A DNA stretch of 64,000 bases from Rhizobium terricola (GCF_012927355.1 NZ_JABBGK010000001.1:310001-374000); one strand, 5' to 3'; shown: positions 45,597 to 54,790, counted from the first letter of the stretch. The notes: generated by a model not told the origin, from the sequence alone. Numbers and translations: made by a program.

Positions 45597-46958
45597 TCAA
45601 GCGACAGCACTTGCTCCCGCCGAGGAGACGGCGAGAGAACGATTGATGGATTCGGCCGCGTCGCGGCCCATGGCGACGGCGGAAACCGTCAGGTCCTGGC
45701 CACCGAAGGCGCAGTCACCGCCGGCCCAGACGCCGGGGATGGAGGTGCGGCCTTCCGCGTCGATGGCGATCTTGCCGCCTTCGATCTTCAGGTTGTCCAG
45801 GCCGAGAGCATCGAGCTTCTGGCCGATCGCGACGAGGATCTGGTCCGCCTTGATCTCGACCGTGTGGCCGGTGCCCTTCATCAGCCCGCTTTCGACGTGG
45901 GTGTATTCCAGCGTGATGGCCGAGACATGGCCATGATGATGGGCCACGTCCTTCGGCTGCAGCCAGTGGCGGATGTGGACACCCTTCGAGGCGGCGAGAT
46001 CCTGCTCGAATTCGGAGGCGTTCATGTGTTCCTTGCCGCGGCGATAGCAGATCGTCACGTTTTCGGCGCCCAGTAGCTTCGCCTGCACGGCGGCGTCGAT
46101 GGCGGTCATGCCGCCGCCGATGACGACGACATCGCGGCCGACCGGAACGTCACCCTTGCTCGTCGCTTCGCGCAGGTTGGCGATGAACTCGACGGCATCC
46201 GTGACGCCGTTGATATGGGCGCCTGGAATGTTGAGTGCGTTGACGTTGCCGAGGCCGGCTCCGAGGAAGACCGCGTCGAACTTCGACTGCAGGTCGGCCA
46301 GCGTGAAGTCGCGGCCGATCATCTCGCCGTTGACGACGTCTATGTTGCCGATCGACAGGACGTAGTCGACTTCCCTCTGGGCGAAGTCGTTGGTCGTCTT
46401 GTAGGCGGCGATGCCGTATTCGTTGAGGCCGCCGGCCTTCTCCTTGTGATCGTAGATCGTCACGTAGTGGCCGTTCATCGCCAGGCGGTGGGCGCAGGCG
46501 AGACCTGCCGGGCCGGCGCCGACAACGGCGACCTTCTTCCCGCTTGCCGCGGCCGGCGTGTAGAACTGCCGGCCTTCATCGATCGCGACATCGGTCGCGT
46601 AGCGCTGCAGGCGGCCGATCTCGACTGGACGCTCCTCGGCGGTGTTGCGGACGCAGGCTTCCTCGCACAGCGTCTCGGTGGGACAGACGCGGGCGCACAT
46701 GCCGCCGAGAATGTTCTGGTCGAAGATGGTCTTGGCCGAGCCCATCGGATTGCCGGTGGCGATCTGGCGAATGAACAGCGGGATGTCGATCGACGTCGGA
46801 CAGGCCGTCATGCAGGGAGCGTCATGACAGAAGTAGCAACGGTCGGAGGCAACCAGCGCCTCATGATCGCCGAGGCGCGGGTGGAGGTCGGAAAAATTCT
46901 TCGCATAATCGGCAGCATCAAGCCGCCCGGCCTTCAGGCCCGGTTCCAGTCGTCGCAT
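45597..46958 (-). CDS. preT: NAD-dependent dihydropyrimidine dehydrogenase subunit PreT
   Basis: A 453-residue FAD/NAD(P)H oxidoreductase subunit, GltD-like. The N-terminal helical domain has cysteines for Fe-S clusters (CYFCHDAPCMTACPTSIDIP, then MCARVCPTETLCEEAC), followed by FAD-binding VVGAGPAGLACAHRLAMNGH and NAD-binding VVIGGGMTAIDAAVQAKL, ending with VWAGGDCAFGG. It passes electrons from NAD(P)H to PreA. It is the first gene of the preTA operon, with a probable operator 57 bp upstream. Confidence 0.95.
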   Translation of the reverse strand: MRRLEPGLKAGRLDAADYAKNFSDLHPRLGDHEALVASDRCYFCHDAPCMTACPTSIDIPLFIRQIATGNPMGSAKTIFDQNILGGMCARVCPTETLCEEACVRNTAEERPVEIGRLQRYATDVAIDEGRQFYTPAAASGKKVAVVGAGPAGLACAHRLAMNGHYVTIYDHKEKAGGLNEYGIAAYKTTNDFAQREVDYVLSIGNIDVVNGEMIGRDFTLADLQSKFDAVFLGAGLGNVNALNIPGAHINGVTDAVEFIANLREATSKGDVPVGRDVVVIGGGMTAIDAAVQAKLLGAENVTICYRRGKEHMNASEFEQDLAASKGVHIRHWLQPKDVAHHHGHVSAITLEYTHVESGLMKGTGHTVEIKADQILVAIGQKLDALGLDNLKIEGGKIAIDAEGRTSIPGVWAGGDCAFGGQDLTVSAVAMGRDAAESINRSLAVSSAGASAVA

Positions 46959-47014
46959 CGAAGTTCCCTCTTTTTTATGGTGCGATTGCAGACAGGCTAA
47001 CTCAGGAAAAAAAA

Positions 47015-47030
47015 TTTATCAAACGGTAAA
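47015..47030. promoter_or_regulatory. Probable RutR-type operator in front of preTA
   Basis: TTTATC-AAAC-GGTAAA, an inverted repeat (5 of 6 pairs) with the same half-site and spacing as the site at 39517-39532. It lies 57 bp before the preT start codon, a place where a bound repressor would block RNA polymerase. Confidence 0.6.
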
Positions 47031-47040
47031 AGTTTCAAAT

Positions 47041-47054
47041 TTGAGCACGGTCAA
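47041..47054. promoter_or_regulatory. FNR/CRP-type half-site pair upstream of preT
   Basis: TTGAGCACGGTCAA fits TTGA-N6-TCAA, weaker than the two perfect boxes at 26747 and 39626 because the inner positions are G and G. Confidence 0.35.
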
Positions 47055-47253
47055 AGCCATGTGGGGCAGGGGATCTCGTCCCATCCTGCGCGTGCGGTCC
47101 GGCGGCTTTCCTCCCGCCGACCATTCGAGCGGATATCATCATTGGCGATAAATATGAGGAAAATTATCAAGTATATACTTTACTCGTTTTGTCATGTTTT
47201 GTAGGGTCCGACTCCAAGGCTGCCGGTAGGACGGCGAAAGGAGCATTTCGGGC

Positions 47254-47649
47254 ATGGCAAAGAAGAAGAAGCGTGACGAACAGAAGGGTGGAGCAAGGCC
47301 GGCGGCGGGCTCGGCAGACGGTCGGCAGGGCGTCGACGTCAGGAGCTTCCTCTATGTCGGCGGACGCGACTGCCAGGTCGCCCATCTGCGCCAGATCGCC
47401 AGCAATTTCGGGGCCGAACTCATCCATCACGACGGTGGCCTGAGGGAGGCCGTGTCGCGCATCGACACTGTCCTTCCCTCCGTCGACTGCGTCTTCTGCC
47501 CCATCGACTGTATCAGCCACGATGCGTGTCTGCGGGTGAAGAGCGGCTGCAAGAAATTCGGCAAGACCTTCATCCCGTTGCGCAACGGTTCGAAATCCAG
47601 TCTCGAGCGGGCGCTGCAGACGCTGAATGAAAGGAATGACAATCCATGA
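47254..47649 (+). CDS. DUF2325 domain protein
   Basis: A 131-residue protein with a Lys-rich N-terminus (MAKKKKRDEQKGG), then the DUF2325 core: SFLYVGGRDCQVAHLRQIA, HHDGGLREAVSRIDTVLP and the Cys motif CVFCPIDCISHDAC, followed by FGKTFIPLR. A GAAAGGAG ribosome site is at a suitable distance. The fold probably resembles a Rossmann-type receiver with a metal or redox Cys pair. Function unknown. It is divergent from preT and overlaps the next ORF by 4 bp. Confidence 0.82.
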   Translation: MAKKKKRDEQKGGARPAAGSADGRQGVDVRSFLYVGGRDCQVAHLRQIASNFGAELIHHDGGLREAVSRIDTVLPSVDCVFCPIDCISHDACLRVKSGCKKFGKTFIPLRNGSKSSLERALQTLNERNDNP

Positions 47650-47912
47650 TTGACGACGACATTGATCCGGCACTGCTGGTCGGCCTGCACAAACTCGCCC
47701 AGCAGAACGGCGACGGGCTGATCCCGGCGCTTCACGAACGTTTGAACGATGTTGCGGCGGTTCGCGCAAAGAGTGCCGAAATCATCCGCCTGCCGGGCTT
47801 GCACGAACGTCACAATCGCCCCATTTACGCCGGGGCCTCGCGATGCGATGCTAAAATAATCGATTTCCCTTTGCCGCGGTGGCAGCGGAACGCATCGCGT
47901 CAGCGCGGTTGA
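47646..47912 (+). CDS. Hypothetical 88-aa protein coupled to the DUF2325 gene
   Basis: Starts within the DUF2325 stop codon (ATGA overlap), which argues for a real, translationally coupled gene. The first 55 residues look helical (ALLVGLHKLAQQNGDGLIPA), while the last 25 are basic and irregular. I recognise no family. Confidence 0.5.
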   Translation: MIDDDIDPALLVGLHKLAQQNGDGLIPALHERLNDVAAVRAKSAEIIRLPGLHERHNRPIYAGASRCDAKIIDFPLPRWQRNASRQRG

Positions 47913-47960
47913 GTCTCCGTAACCTGCCCCGGCGGCAGGAAGCGGAGAGGAGAGCGCGGG

Positions 47961-48341
47961 ATGAATGTGGAGAGCGGGGTCGACATAGGACGTGTCGAAG
48001 TGCTGCCAATATTGCCGTCACTCGATTTCCAGCAGACGCGCGACTTCTATGCCGGACGGCTGGGATTCGAGGTCAGCGACAAGGGCGGCGAATATCTCGT
48101 TGTTCGTCGTGGACGGCTCGAACTGCATTTCTGGCAGTGCGAGGATCCGACTCTCTGCGAGAACAGTTCCGTCTTCTTCCGCCTCGATGCCTTCCACGCT
48201 CTCTTCGATGATTTCCGTCGCCGCGGCGTCGAGCCTGTCAGTGGCTTCGACGCGGACGAGGACGACGTTACGCGCTTTCATATCCGTGACCCGCACGGCA
48301 ATGTTCTGCTCTTCGGCCGCAGGCTGCGCCCGCTCGCTTGA
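47961..48341 (+). CDS. VOC family (bleomycin-resistance/glyoxalase-like) protein
   Basis: A 126-residue vicinal-oxygen-chelate fold protein: ILPSLDFQQTRDFYAGRLGF, LELHFWQC typical of bleomycin-binding relatives, and the closing HIRDPHGNVLLFGR. A GGAGAGGAG ribosome site precedes ATG 47961. It could bind a glycopeptide drug or be an unrelated small-molecule enzyme; no other resistance gene is nearby. Confidence 0.85.
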   Translation: MNVESGVDIGRVEVLPILPSLDFQQTRDFYAGRLGFEVSDKGGEYLVVRRGRLELHFWQCEDPTLCENSSVFFRLDAFHALFDDFRRRGVEPVSGFDADEDDVTRFHIRDPHGNVLLFGRRLRPLA

Positions 48342-48359
48342 GCCGCTGAGGAACGTGGG

Positions 48360-48728
48360 TCAGGCCCGAACGGGAAGAAATGCGCCGAGGGCCACGATGA
48401 TCCATCCGCCGATCATCAGCATGCCGCCGCTTGGTGCCGCCATTGGAAAGAGGCTCGCGCCGAGAAACTGGCGGGATGCGAGATCGCCGGCGAAGAGCAC
48501 GGTGCCGAGCGCCATGGTCAGCGCCGCGAGGCTTGCCGTGCGAACCTTGTCATTGGCCAGATAGAGCGCCAGGATCGCCGGCGCATGGGCCAGGCACATG
48601 GCCGAGGCGGGGCCGAGAAAACTCTCCGCGCCGAGATGGGTGGAGGCGGCAGTGAGCGCCACGCCGGCCGCGCCGATCAATCCCGCCAGCAAAAGGAGCA
48701 GCGGCCGAGCCCGGTCGAAGAAAGCCAT
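48360..48728 (-). CDS. DUF423 family membrane protein
   Basis: A 122-residue protein with four membrane segments and the DUF423/YgdD pattern (LLLLAGLIGAAGVALTAASTH, then GTVLFAGDLASRQFLG and MAPSGG-like MAAPSGGMLMIGGW). It starts 5 bp after the globin gene, so the two form an operon. Function unknown. Confidence 0.85.
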   Translation of the reverse strand: MAFFDRARPLLLLLAGLIGAAGVALTAASTHLGAESFLGPASAMCLAHAPAILALYLANDKVRTASLAALTMALGTVLFAGDLASRQFLGASLFPMAAPSGGMLMIGGWIIVALGAFLPVRA

Positions 48729-48733
48729 CGGGG

Positions 48734-49123
48734 CTATTCCTTGTTCTGCATGTGGTGGGCCAGCTTTTCGACCGGATCCCAGATGATGGCGCGCAGTTTC
48801 TCGTGTTCGACGGTTTCGTCCAGTGCGCGGCGGAAGCAGAGCAGCCATTCATCGCGCTCCTCCGGACCGATCTCGGCGACGAAATGGCGACGGCGCAGCA
48901 TCGGATGCCCACGCTTTTCGATATAGAGCTGGGGGCCCCCGAGGTAACCCGTCAGATATTCGTAGAGCTTTTCCTCGCTGCCGGTCAGGTCCGGCGGATG
49001 GATGGCGCGGCAGCGCTGCGCTTCCGGCAGCGTATCCATGAGTTCGTAGAAGCGCCGGCACAGCGCGCGAACGGTCGCGTCGCCGCCGATGGCCTCGTAG
49101 AGGGTGATCGTTTCTTCCGTCAC
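48734..49123 (-). CDS. Group II truncated haemoglobin
   Basis: A 129-residue 2-on-2 globin. Proximal His80 (LRRRHFVAEIG), Tyr26 at B10 (RRFYELMD), Trp93 at G8 (RDEWLLCF) and the CRAIHPPDL CD region mark group II (TrHbO type). It starts with GTG at 49123 with AGGACG upstream; the frame further up to 49171 shows no family sequence. Such proteins bind O2 or react with peroxide or NO. Confidence 0.88.
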   Translation of the reverse strand: MTEETITLYEAIGGDATVRALCRRFYELMDTLPEAQRCRAIHPPDLTGSEEKLYEYLTGYLGGPQLYIEKRGHPMLRRRHFVAEIGPEERDEWLLCFRRALDETVEHEKLRAIIWDPVEKLAHHMQNKE

Positions 49124-49262
49124 GGGTTCGTCCTGAAATCGTTCAGGACGTCTTAGCCGCAACCGCGTCACCGGCGCAACCGCGGAGCGGCCGCTGCGGC
49201 AATCGGCGCACCGGCCCGGCCGCCGTAGTCGGTTGGATGCGACGATCCGGAACCTTGCCGGA

Positions 49263-50903
49263 TCAGTTGGTCAGGCGGGTGCTCAGCAGCCGCGTCTTGA
49301 TCTGGGCGAAGGCCTGCTGCAGTCCGGAGCGGTCCGGGACATTGATGAAGTATTCCGGTTTGGAGGCGCATTGCTGGAGCAGGGTGCTCGTGGTCGCGTT
49401 GTTCTCCTCGAGCAGGATCGTGTAGATCACCACGCCGGTGCTCTTGGCATTGGTGCAGGCCGCGAGCGTCATCGCGTTCATCTTCGGCGTCGCCGTCGCC
49501 TCGCTGCCGGAGGTCATGCCGTCGAGACGTCCGTCGACCAGATAACCGAAACTCGAATAGCTCGAGTTCAGCTTGTTGTTCAGGACGCCGAAGAAGTTCG
49601 TTCCGTCAGTCAGCAGGACGAGAATCTTCGTGAGGTTCGGATCGCTTTCCGGGCCGCCCTCGGCGAAGGGAAGGCCGGACGACAGAACGCGCCAGCCCCA
49701 GGCCACGCCTTCCAGAATATTGGTGTTGCCGGCAGCGACGAGGCTGTCCACCGCAGCCTTGGCCTTGACGTAATCAGAGGTCAGCGGCATCAGCGGCTGT
49801 GTCTCGCAGAGGAAGTTCGGCCCCTTGTGGGCTTTGTAGTTCGAATAGAGCGTGGTCGAGCTGTTGTCCTGCGTCGGCTTGGTCCAGGTGGGGAAGCCCT
49901 TCTTCCACTGCGTGACCTGGTTGGTCGTGTTGTCGACCGGCACGCCGTAACGAACGCGACGCTCGGTCCAGGTGTGGGTGCGGATCGCGGCGCCGCCGTC
50001 GCTGATATAGTCGTTGCCATGCAGGTCCCAGGAGGAGCCGTTCCAGGCGAACGGCGGCTCGTCCTGGGCAAAGGCCGGAACAAAGAGTGTCGCCGGTATG
50101 TTGGGATCCGGCGCCGTGTCCAGCACACCGTAGTTCTTGCCGCCATAGGTCGGCCGGGTCTCGACGCAGCCTTTCCAGCTGTGGCCGAGATGGGTGTAGA
50201 GCATGAAACGGCTGACGTTCGGGCCGAAGTCCGACTGCGATATGGGCGAGGCGCCGTAGGTGTCGAGCCAGGAGGTGCCGGCGGAGAAGGAAACATTCGG
50301 TACGACCTGCGGGCCGTAGCTCGGGCCGACATTGACAAAGGTGCTGAACGGCACGAGCGCGAATTTGAGGTTTTCCGGCTTTGTGACCTGCGCATCGAGT
50401 TCGTCGATCAGCGTCGTCGCCGCAGCCTTCATCGCACTCAGCTTTCCCCCTTCCATCGAGCCGGTGGTGTCGAGGGCGAGCGCAACCTCGTATTTCGTTT
50501 CGGCGATGCCGGCGGTCGCTTCGCGAACGAGGTTCATTTCCTTCACGCCGACGATCTGCATGAAGGTGGTCGGCAGGGCGCTGTTGGCGACGACACGAGT
50601 CGTCTGATTGGTGCCGCGCTGGATCTCGACCTTGAGCACGAGTTCCTTGAAGTTGGCCTTGATCATGTTCTCGGCGAAGGTCTTTGCGTCCGCGTCGGAA
50701 AGATCCGGCTGCGCAGCGAGCGCCAGTGCAGCGGCATCGATCGATTGTTGGAGATGAATGGCCCGCAGCTGCAGCTGGGTCACGTCGAGCGCCATGCCGG
50801 CCGCGAGGGTCAGGGGAACGGCAAGAAGCGCCGTCATGATGCCGAAGTTTCCATTCTTCGAGCGAACGAGGTGGCAGACGGTGCTTATCATGGGGAAGGG
50901 CAT
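49263..50903 (-). CDS. TadE/TadG-like protein with von Willebrand A domain
   Basis: A 546-residue protein that opens with a Tad-type prepilin-like hydrophobic helix (NGNFGIMTALLAVPLTLAAG, with LDVTQLQLRA after it), then a vWA domain starting at VALALDTTGSMEGGKLSAM (MIDAS DxTGS) and continuing, with a long insertion, to the second half LVLLTDGTNFFGV. TadG-like proteins help assemble or anchor Flp pili, or act at the cell surface. No other tad genes are visible, so this is an orphan copy. Starts at 50903 and 50891 are possible. Confidence 0.87.
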   Translation of the reverse strand: MPFPMISTVCHLVRSKNGNFGIMTALLAVPLTLAAGMALDVTQLQLRAIHLQQSIDAAALALAAQPDLSDADAKTFAENMIKANFKELVLKVEIQRGTNQTTRVVANSALPTTFMQIVGVKEMNLVREATAGIAETKYEVALALDTTGSMEGGKLSAMKAAATTLIDELDAQVTKPENLKFALVPFSTFVNVGPSYGPQVVPNVSFSAGTSWLDTYGASPISQSDFGPNVSRFMLYTHLGHSWKGCVETRPTYGGKNYGVLDTAPDPNIPATLFVPAFAQDEPPFAWNGSSWDLHGNDYISDGGAAIRTHTWTERRVRYGVPVDNTTNQVTQWKKGFPTWTKPTQDNSSTTLYSNYKAHKGPNFLCETQPLMPLTSDYVKAKAAVDSLVAAGNTNILEGVAWGWRVLSSGLPFAEGGPESDPNLTKILVLLTDGTNFFGVLNNKLNSSYSSFGYLVDGRLDGMTSGSEATATPKMNAMTLAACTNAKSTGVVIYTILLEENNATTSTLLQQCASKPEYFINVPDRSGLQQAFAQIKTRLLSTRLTN

Positions 50904-51151
50904 TTCCGAATTGTATTACATATGTAAATCCGAATATGCGCAAATTCCTAAGTGACATTTAAGGAGCACAGGATTACTGCCCGCAATTTGGGCTTTTGCC
51001 CGAATATGTCGCAGGTATGCGTCACTTGTCCCGGGACAATAAAATACCGCTCTGTGTCCTGGCCCCGTGTCACTCGCCAGATTCAGTCTCAGTCAAGGCG
51101 AGGGGGAGGGCTCTCCTTCAACTTCGAGCACGAGTCGGCTATGGCTGATCC
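50904..51151. promoter_or_regulatory. Divergent promoter region between the TadG-like and polymerase-like genes
   Basis: 248 bp. The first 60 bp are AT-rich (ATTACATATGTAAAT), which may hold the TadG-like gene's promoter. No operator was recognised. Confidence 0.4.
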
Positions 51152-52405
51152 ATGGACGCCGGCGCATGGAAAACTACTGAGCCCCATGGCCTTGCCCGAA
51201 CCGCCGGGCGGGAAGGCTTTCTGGTGCGTGGCGTCGTGCCGGCGGCAGCCCTCTATAACGGTCTGCTCGCGATCATCAACGCGCATGTCATGCCACTCGG
51301 CTTTGCCCATGTGGCGCTGGCCGAAATCGGCCTGCTCGGCATTTCGCTGCTCTACCTGCTCTATCGCGGTTTCACCCAGCAGGCTCTGTCGATCGTCTTC
51401 CTGGTCGGCTTCTTCAGCATCGTCACCGTCTATATGTCGGTGGCGAACGGCATGCTGTTCGTCGATTTCCTGCGCAACGTGCTGATCATCGCGGTCTTCT
51501 GCCAACTCGGACGCATGACCGACGAGGCGACGGTCGCCTTTGTCTTCCGCTTCGTCTGCTTGGTCGTGCTTGCCGTTCTGGTCGTCGAGATCTTCTTCAC
51601 CAAGATCTACGAGGACCTGTTTTATCCGGCACTTTATTTTTCCAACACGCGTGGCCTGGAGCAGATCTCGTTCGGCGGATCGAAGATCTTCCAGAACGCG
51701 GTCAAGATTCCGGGGCGTTTCTCGTTCGGTCTCAGCGATCACCGCACGGCTTCTGTCTTTCTCGAGCAGGTGTCGCTCGCCAATTTTTCCGGCGTCCTCG
51801 ACATCTATCTGGTCAGCCGGTTCAAGCAGCTTCGCCGATCCGACATCGTCCTGATGCTCTCGACCATCGTGCTGATCCTGCTCACCAACGATTCGCGGAG
51901 CATGCTGTTTTTCTCGCTGCTCTGCCTTGCCGGTTTCTTCGTCTTCCCGAAGCTCAGCAACCTATTTCGCCCGCTGATCATGCCGGCTGTGATCCTGGCC
52001 GGAGCGCTCGTCTATTTCCTCAGGCCGGATGCCTCCGGTGACACGCTCGACGGGCGTATCGTCCTGACGATGAAGGGTTTTTTCGAACTCGACTTCGTTT
52101 CGCTTCTCGCGCTTCAGGTGCGCGAGGTCGGCAGCTTCGCCGATAGCGGTTATATCTACATCATCAATGCCAGCACGGTTTTCGGCCTCGTCGTGTTCTG
52201 GGCCTTCGTGACATTCTACCCGGCGGGCTTGACCGACGACCAGAAGCGCTGCGCCTATGCGGTCGCCATCTTCATCTTCATGAACATGATGATCGGCGGA
52301 AACGCGATTTTCTCCATCAAGGTCGGCGCCCTGCTGTGGCTTCTCGTCGGCTTCATGAAGTCGTCGGAGGGTGAGACTAAATTAACTCCGCCCGGCGATC
52401 ATTGA
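51152..52405 (+). CDS. Polytopic membrane protein, probable polysaccharide polymerase (Wzy/O-antigen ligase-like)
   Basis: A 417-residue protein with about ten membrane segments and one larger loop (about 160-215), the layout of Wzy-type polymerases. A typical sentence of the family is LLTNDSRSMLFFSLLCLAGF. The first 30 residues are not hydrophobic, and the start at 51152 lacks a clear ribosome site, so it may begin further in. Neighbours (acyltransferase, Wzz-like, galE, glf) support a surface-glycan role. The name is based on topology and context, not on a catalytic motif. Confidence 0.72.
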   Translation: MDAGAWKTTEPHGLARTAGREGFLVRGVVPAAALYNGLLAIINAHVMPLGFAHVALAEIGLLGISLLYLLYRGFTQQALSIVFLVGFFSIVTVYMSVANGMLFVDFLRNVLIIAVFCQLGRMTDEATVAFVFRFVCLVVLAVLVVEIFFTKIYEDLFYPALYFSNTRGLEQISFGGSKIFQNAVKIPGRFSFGLSDHRTASVFLEQVSLANFSGVLDIYLVSRFKQLRRSDIVLMLSTIVLILLTNDSRSMLFFSLLCLAGFFVFPKLSNLFRPLIMPAVILAGALVYFLRPDASGDTLDGRIVLTMKGFFELDFVSLLALQVREVGSFADSGYIYIINASTVFGLVVFWAFVTFYPAGLTDDQKRCAYAVAIFIFMNMMIGGNAIFSIKVGALLWLLVGFMKSSEGETKLTPPGDH

Positions 52406-52481
52406 AGACCTCGCTGCGGGTGTCGGACTATTGTCCGCCAAAGACCCGGCGCCTCGTAGATCTTACGGTCAGACGATCCAT

Positions 52482-53537
52482 ATGCTTGTTCAACTGCAAT
52501 ATACCAGGGCGATCGCCGCCCTTCTCGTCGTCTATTTCCATGCGATCCTGCAGCTCCAGAAGCTTGCGCCGGACGCGTGGCTGAACGACTATCTGTTCGG
52601 CAAGAGCGGGGTCGACTTGTTCTTCGTGCTCTCCGGCTTCGTCATGTGGATCACCACCTGCGACAAGCCGATGAGCGTCGGGGACTTCTGGTGGCGCCGC
52701 ATCCGGCGCATCGTGCCGCTCTACTGGGCGATGACGCTGTTTGCCGCGACGGTCGCCTTCGTCATGCCGCAGATCCTGAAGTCGACCCAGTTCGACGTGC
52801 CGCATATCCTCGCCTCGCTCTTCTTCCTGCCGTGGATCAACCCCGCCGATCCCGAAGGCCGGATGATCGCGCCGGTCATCGTTCCGGGCTGGACGCTGAA
52901 TTTCGAGATGTTCTTCTACCTGCTGTTCGGCTTCTGCCTTCTGCTGCCGCGACAGCTCCGGCTTGCCGGCCTGGTTGCGCTGATCGCCACGATCTTTCTC
53001 GTCTGCACGCTGGTCCTGCCGGATCTGACGGTCGGCCGGTTCTACGGCGATTCGGTCATCTTCGAATTCGTCGCAGGCGCCGTCCTCGGCCATCTCTACA
53101 AGGCCGGACATCGTCTGCCGATCACGGTGGCCGGCGCCATGGCGCTTCTTGGTTTCGCTGCGCTGCTCTATCTCGATTTTCTCGAGGTCGACCTTCCGCG
53201 GTTCTTCACCATCGGTATACCCTCGATCCTGATCGTCTATGCGGCCACCTCGGTCGAGGTCCGCGATCACCGGTCGCTCCACTGGCTGCAGGTGCTGGGT
53301 GATGCTTCCTATTCGATTTACCTCACCCACGCCTTCACGCTGGCCGGCATGCGGATGATCTATCCGCTGGTGATGCCCATTCTGCAGAGCGACGTGCTCT
53401 TCGTCGTCGCGATGATGGTCGCGTCCTCGCTGATCGGGCTTGCGAGCTATTATCTGTTCGAGCTTCCGGTCGGCAGGCTGCTCGCTTCGGTCCGCTTCAG
53501 CCGCGGCACCCGCCCGGTGCCGGCGCGGTCCGTCTGA
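52482..53537 (+). CDS. Acyltransferase 3 family membrane protein
   Basis: A 351-residue OafA/ExoZ-type O-acyltransferase with about ten membrane segments. It opens LQYTRAIAALLVVYFHA with the catalytic His, followed by GVDLFFVLSGFVMW and RRIRRIVPLYW. It likely acetylates or succinylates a surface sugar. The frame is open from a TTG at 52431; ATG 52482 gives the usual family start. It ends 13 bp before the GH5 gene. Confidence 0.88.
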   Translation: MLVQLQYTRAIAALLVVYFHAILQLQKLAPDAWLNDYLFGKSGVDLFFVLSGFVMWITTCDKPMSVGDFWWRRIRRIVPLYWAMTLFAATVAFVMPQILKSTQFDVPHILASLFFLPWINPADPEGRMIAPVIVPGWTLNFEMFFYLLFGFCLLLPRQLRLAGLVALIATIFLVCTLVLPDLTVGRFYGDSVIFEFVAGAVLGHLYKAGHRLPITVAGAMALLGFAALLYLDFLEVDLPRFFTIGIPSILIVYAATSVEVRDHRSLHWLQVLGDASYSIYLTHAFTLAGMRMIYPLVMPILQSDVLFVVAMMVASSLIGLASYYLFELPVGRLLASVRFSRGTRPVPARSV

Positions 53538-53550
53538 CGGGACGATCGCG

Positions 53551-54627
53551 ATGAACCGGACCCTGAAGCCTTCACTCCAAAGCGCCGGTGCCATCGCCGT
53601 GATGCTTGGCCTCGGATTTGGCGCTGCGGCCCAGGCCGGAAGCGGCGACCTCTGTTTTCGCGGGGTGAACCTTTCCGGGGCCGAATACGGCGATGCCAAC
53701 GGGCAGGAGGGGGTGAACTTCACCTATCCCTCCGAGCGCACTCGCGGTTATTTCGCGGCCAAGGGGTTCGATACGGTCCGGCTTCCGTTCCGCTGGGAGC
53801 GGTTGCAGCCCAGCCTTGGCCAGCCGTTCGACGCAATCGAACTCGAGCGGCTGAAGGCAAGCGTGGCGAGCTTTCGCGGGCTCGGCCAGACGGTGATCCT
53901 CGATCCGCACAATTTCGGCTATTATGGCGACCTCAAGGTGGGGTCGACGGACCTGCCCCCCCGGCTGTTTGCCGATTTCTGGATCCGGCTTGCGGCAGAG
54001 TTCGCCAACGAGGAGGGCATCGTCTTCGGCCTGATGAACGAGCCCCACGACATCGCCCCGCGCGACTGGCTTGAGGCCGCCAATCTGGCGATCGCCGGCA
54101 TCCGGGCGGTGAAGGCGGGCAATCTCGTCCTCGTTCCGGGCACCTACTGGAGTGGTGTGGCGAGCTGGCAGTCGGATCTCGGCCAGGGCGCGAACAGCGA
54201 GGTCATGCTCGGCGTCAAGGATCCGGGCGGCAACTTTGCCTTCGAGGTCCATCAGTACATGGACGCCGATTTCTCCGGTACGCACGAGGCCTGCGTCAAC
54301 GCCGACAAGGCGGTCGCGGCCATCGGCGACCTTTCCGCCTGGCTGCGCAAACACGGGAAGAAGGCTTTCCTCGGCGAGTTTGGCGGTTCGTCGGAGGCTG
54401 CCTGCCTCGCCGGAATCGAGAAGATGGCGGATCAGGTCGGTGCGGATTCCGACGTCTGGCTCGGCTGGACCTACTGGGCGGGCGGCGACTGGTGGCCGCC
54501 GACCGAGGGTAACAACATCCAGCCGACTGCCAAGGGCGACCGCAAGCAGCTCTCGGCGCTCAAGCCGGCGCTCTCGGCAAAGGGGTCCGGGGCAGGGGCC
54601 TGCGCGGTCATTCCGGGTCCGGGCTAA
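53551..54627 (+). CDS. Secreted glycoside hydrolase family 5 (cellulase-like)
   Basis: A 358-residue enzyme with a signal peptide (residues 1-29, ending AAAQAG). GH5 features: FRGVNLSGAEYG near the N-terminus, DPHNFGYY, acid/base Glu164 in GLMNEPHD, and nucleophile Glu276 in FLGEFGGS. It probably cuts beta-1,4-glucan or a related polymer. Hydrolases encoded in bacterial polysaccharide loci often trim or release the nascent polymer, as BcsZ does in cellulose synthesis; that role is inferred. Confidence 0.9.
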   Translation: MNRTLKPSLQSAGAIAVMLGLGFGAAAQAGSGDLCFRGVNLSGAEYGDANGQEGVNFTYPSERTRGYFAAKGFDTVRLPFRWERLQPSLGQPFDAIELERLKASVASFRGLGQTVILDPHNFGYYGDLKVGSTDLPPRLFADFWIRLAAEFANEEGIVFGLMNEPHDIAPRDWLEAANLAIAGIRAVKAGNLVLVPGTYWSGVASWQSDLGQGANSEVMLGVKDPGGNFAFEVHQYMDADFSGTHEACVNADKAVAAIGDLSAWLRKHGKKAFLGEFGGSSEAACLAGIEKMADQVGADSDVWLGWTYWAGGDWWPPTEGNNIQPTAKGDRKQLSALKPALSAKGSGAGACAVIPGPG

Positions 54628-54790
54628 GACTTCATTAACGATAAAGTTTCAAGGTTTGTTCAGGAGCCGATCTCTCGCGATCGATTCGGCGAAGTGCCGT
54701 GCCATGTCGTCATGGGGCTGCGGTTGCCGAAGGAGCGGGAGCTGACGACCAACTCGGCCGGATATCGGCCAGACATCGGATTGTAGACGC

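Larger units (their letters stand above)
46959..47253. other. Divergent control region between preT and the DUF2325 gene
   Basis: 295 bp without a gene. It contains the candidate operator 47015-47030, a TTGA-N6-TCAA site at 47041-47054 only 10 bp away, and an AT-rich stretch near 47150-47200 that may hold the plus-strand promoter. Confidence 0.7.
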
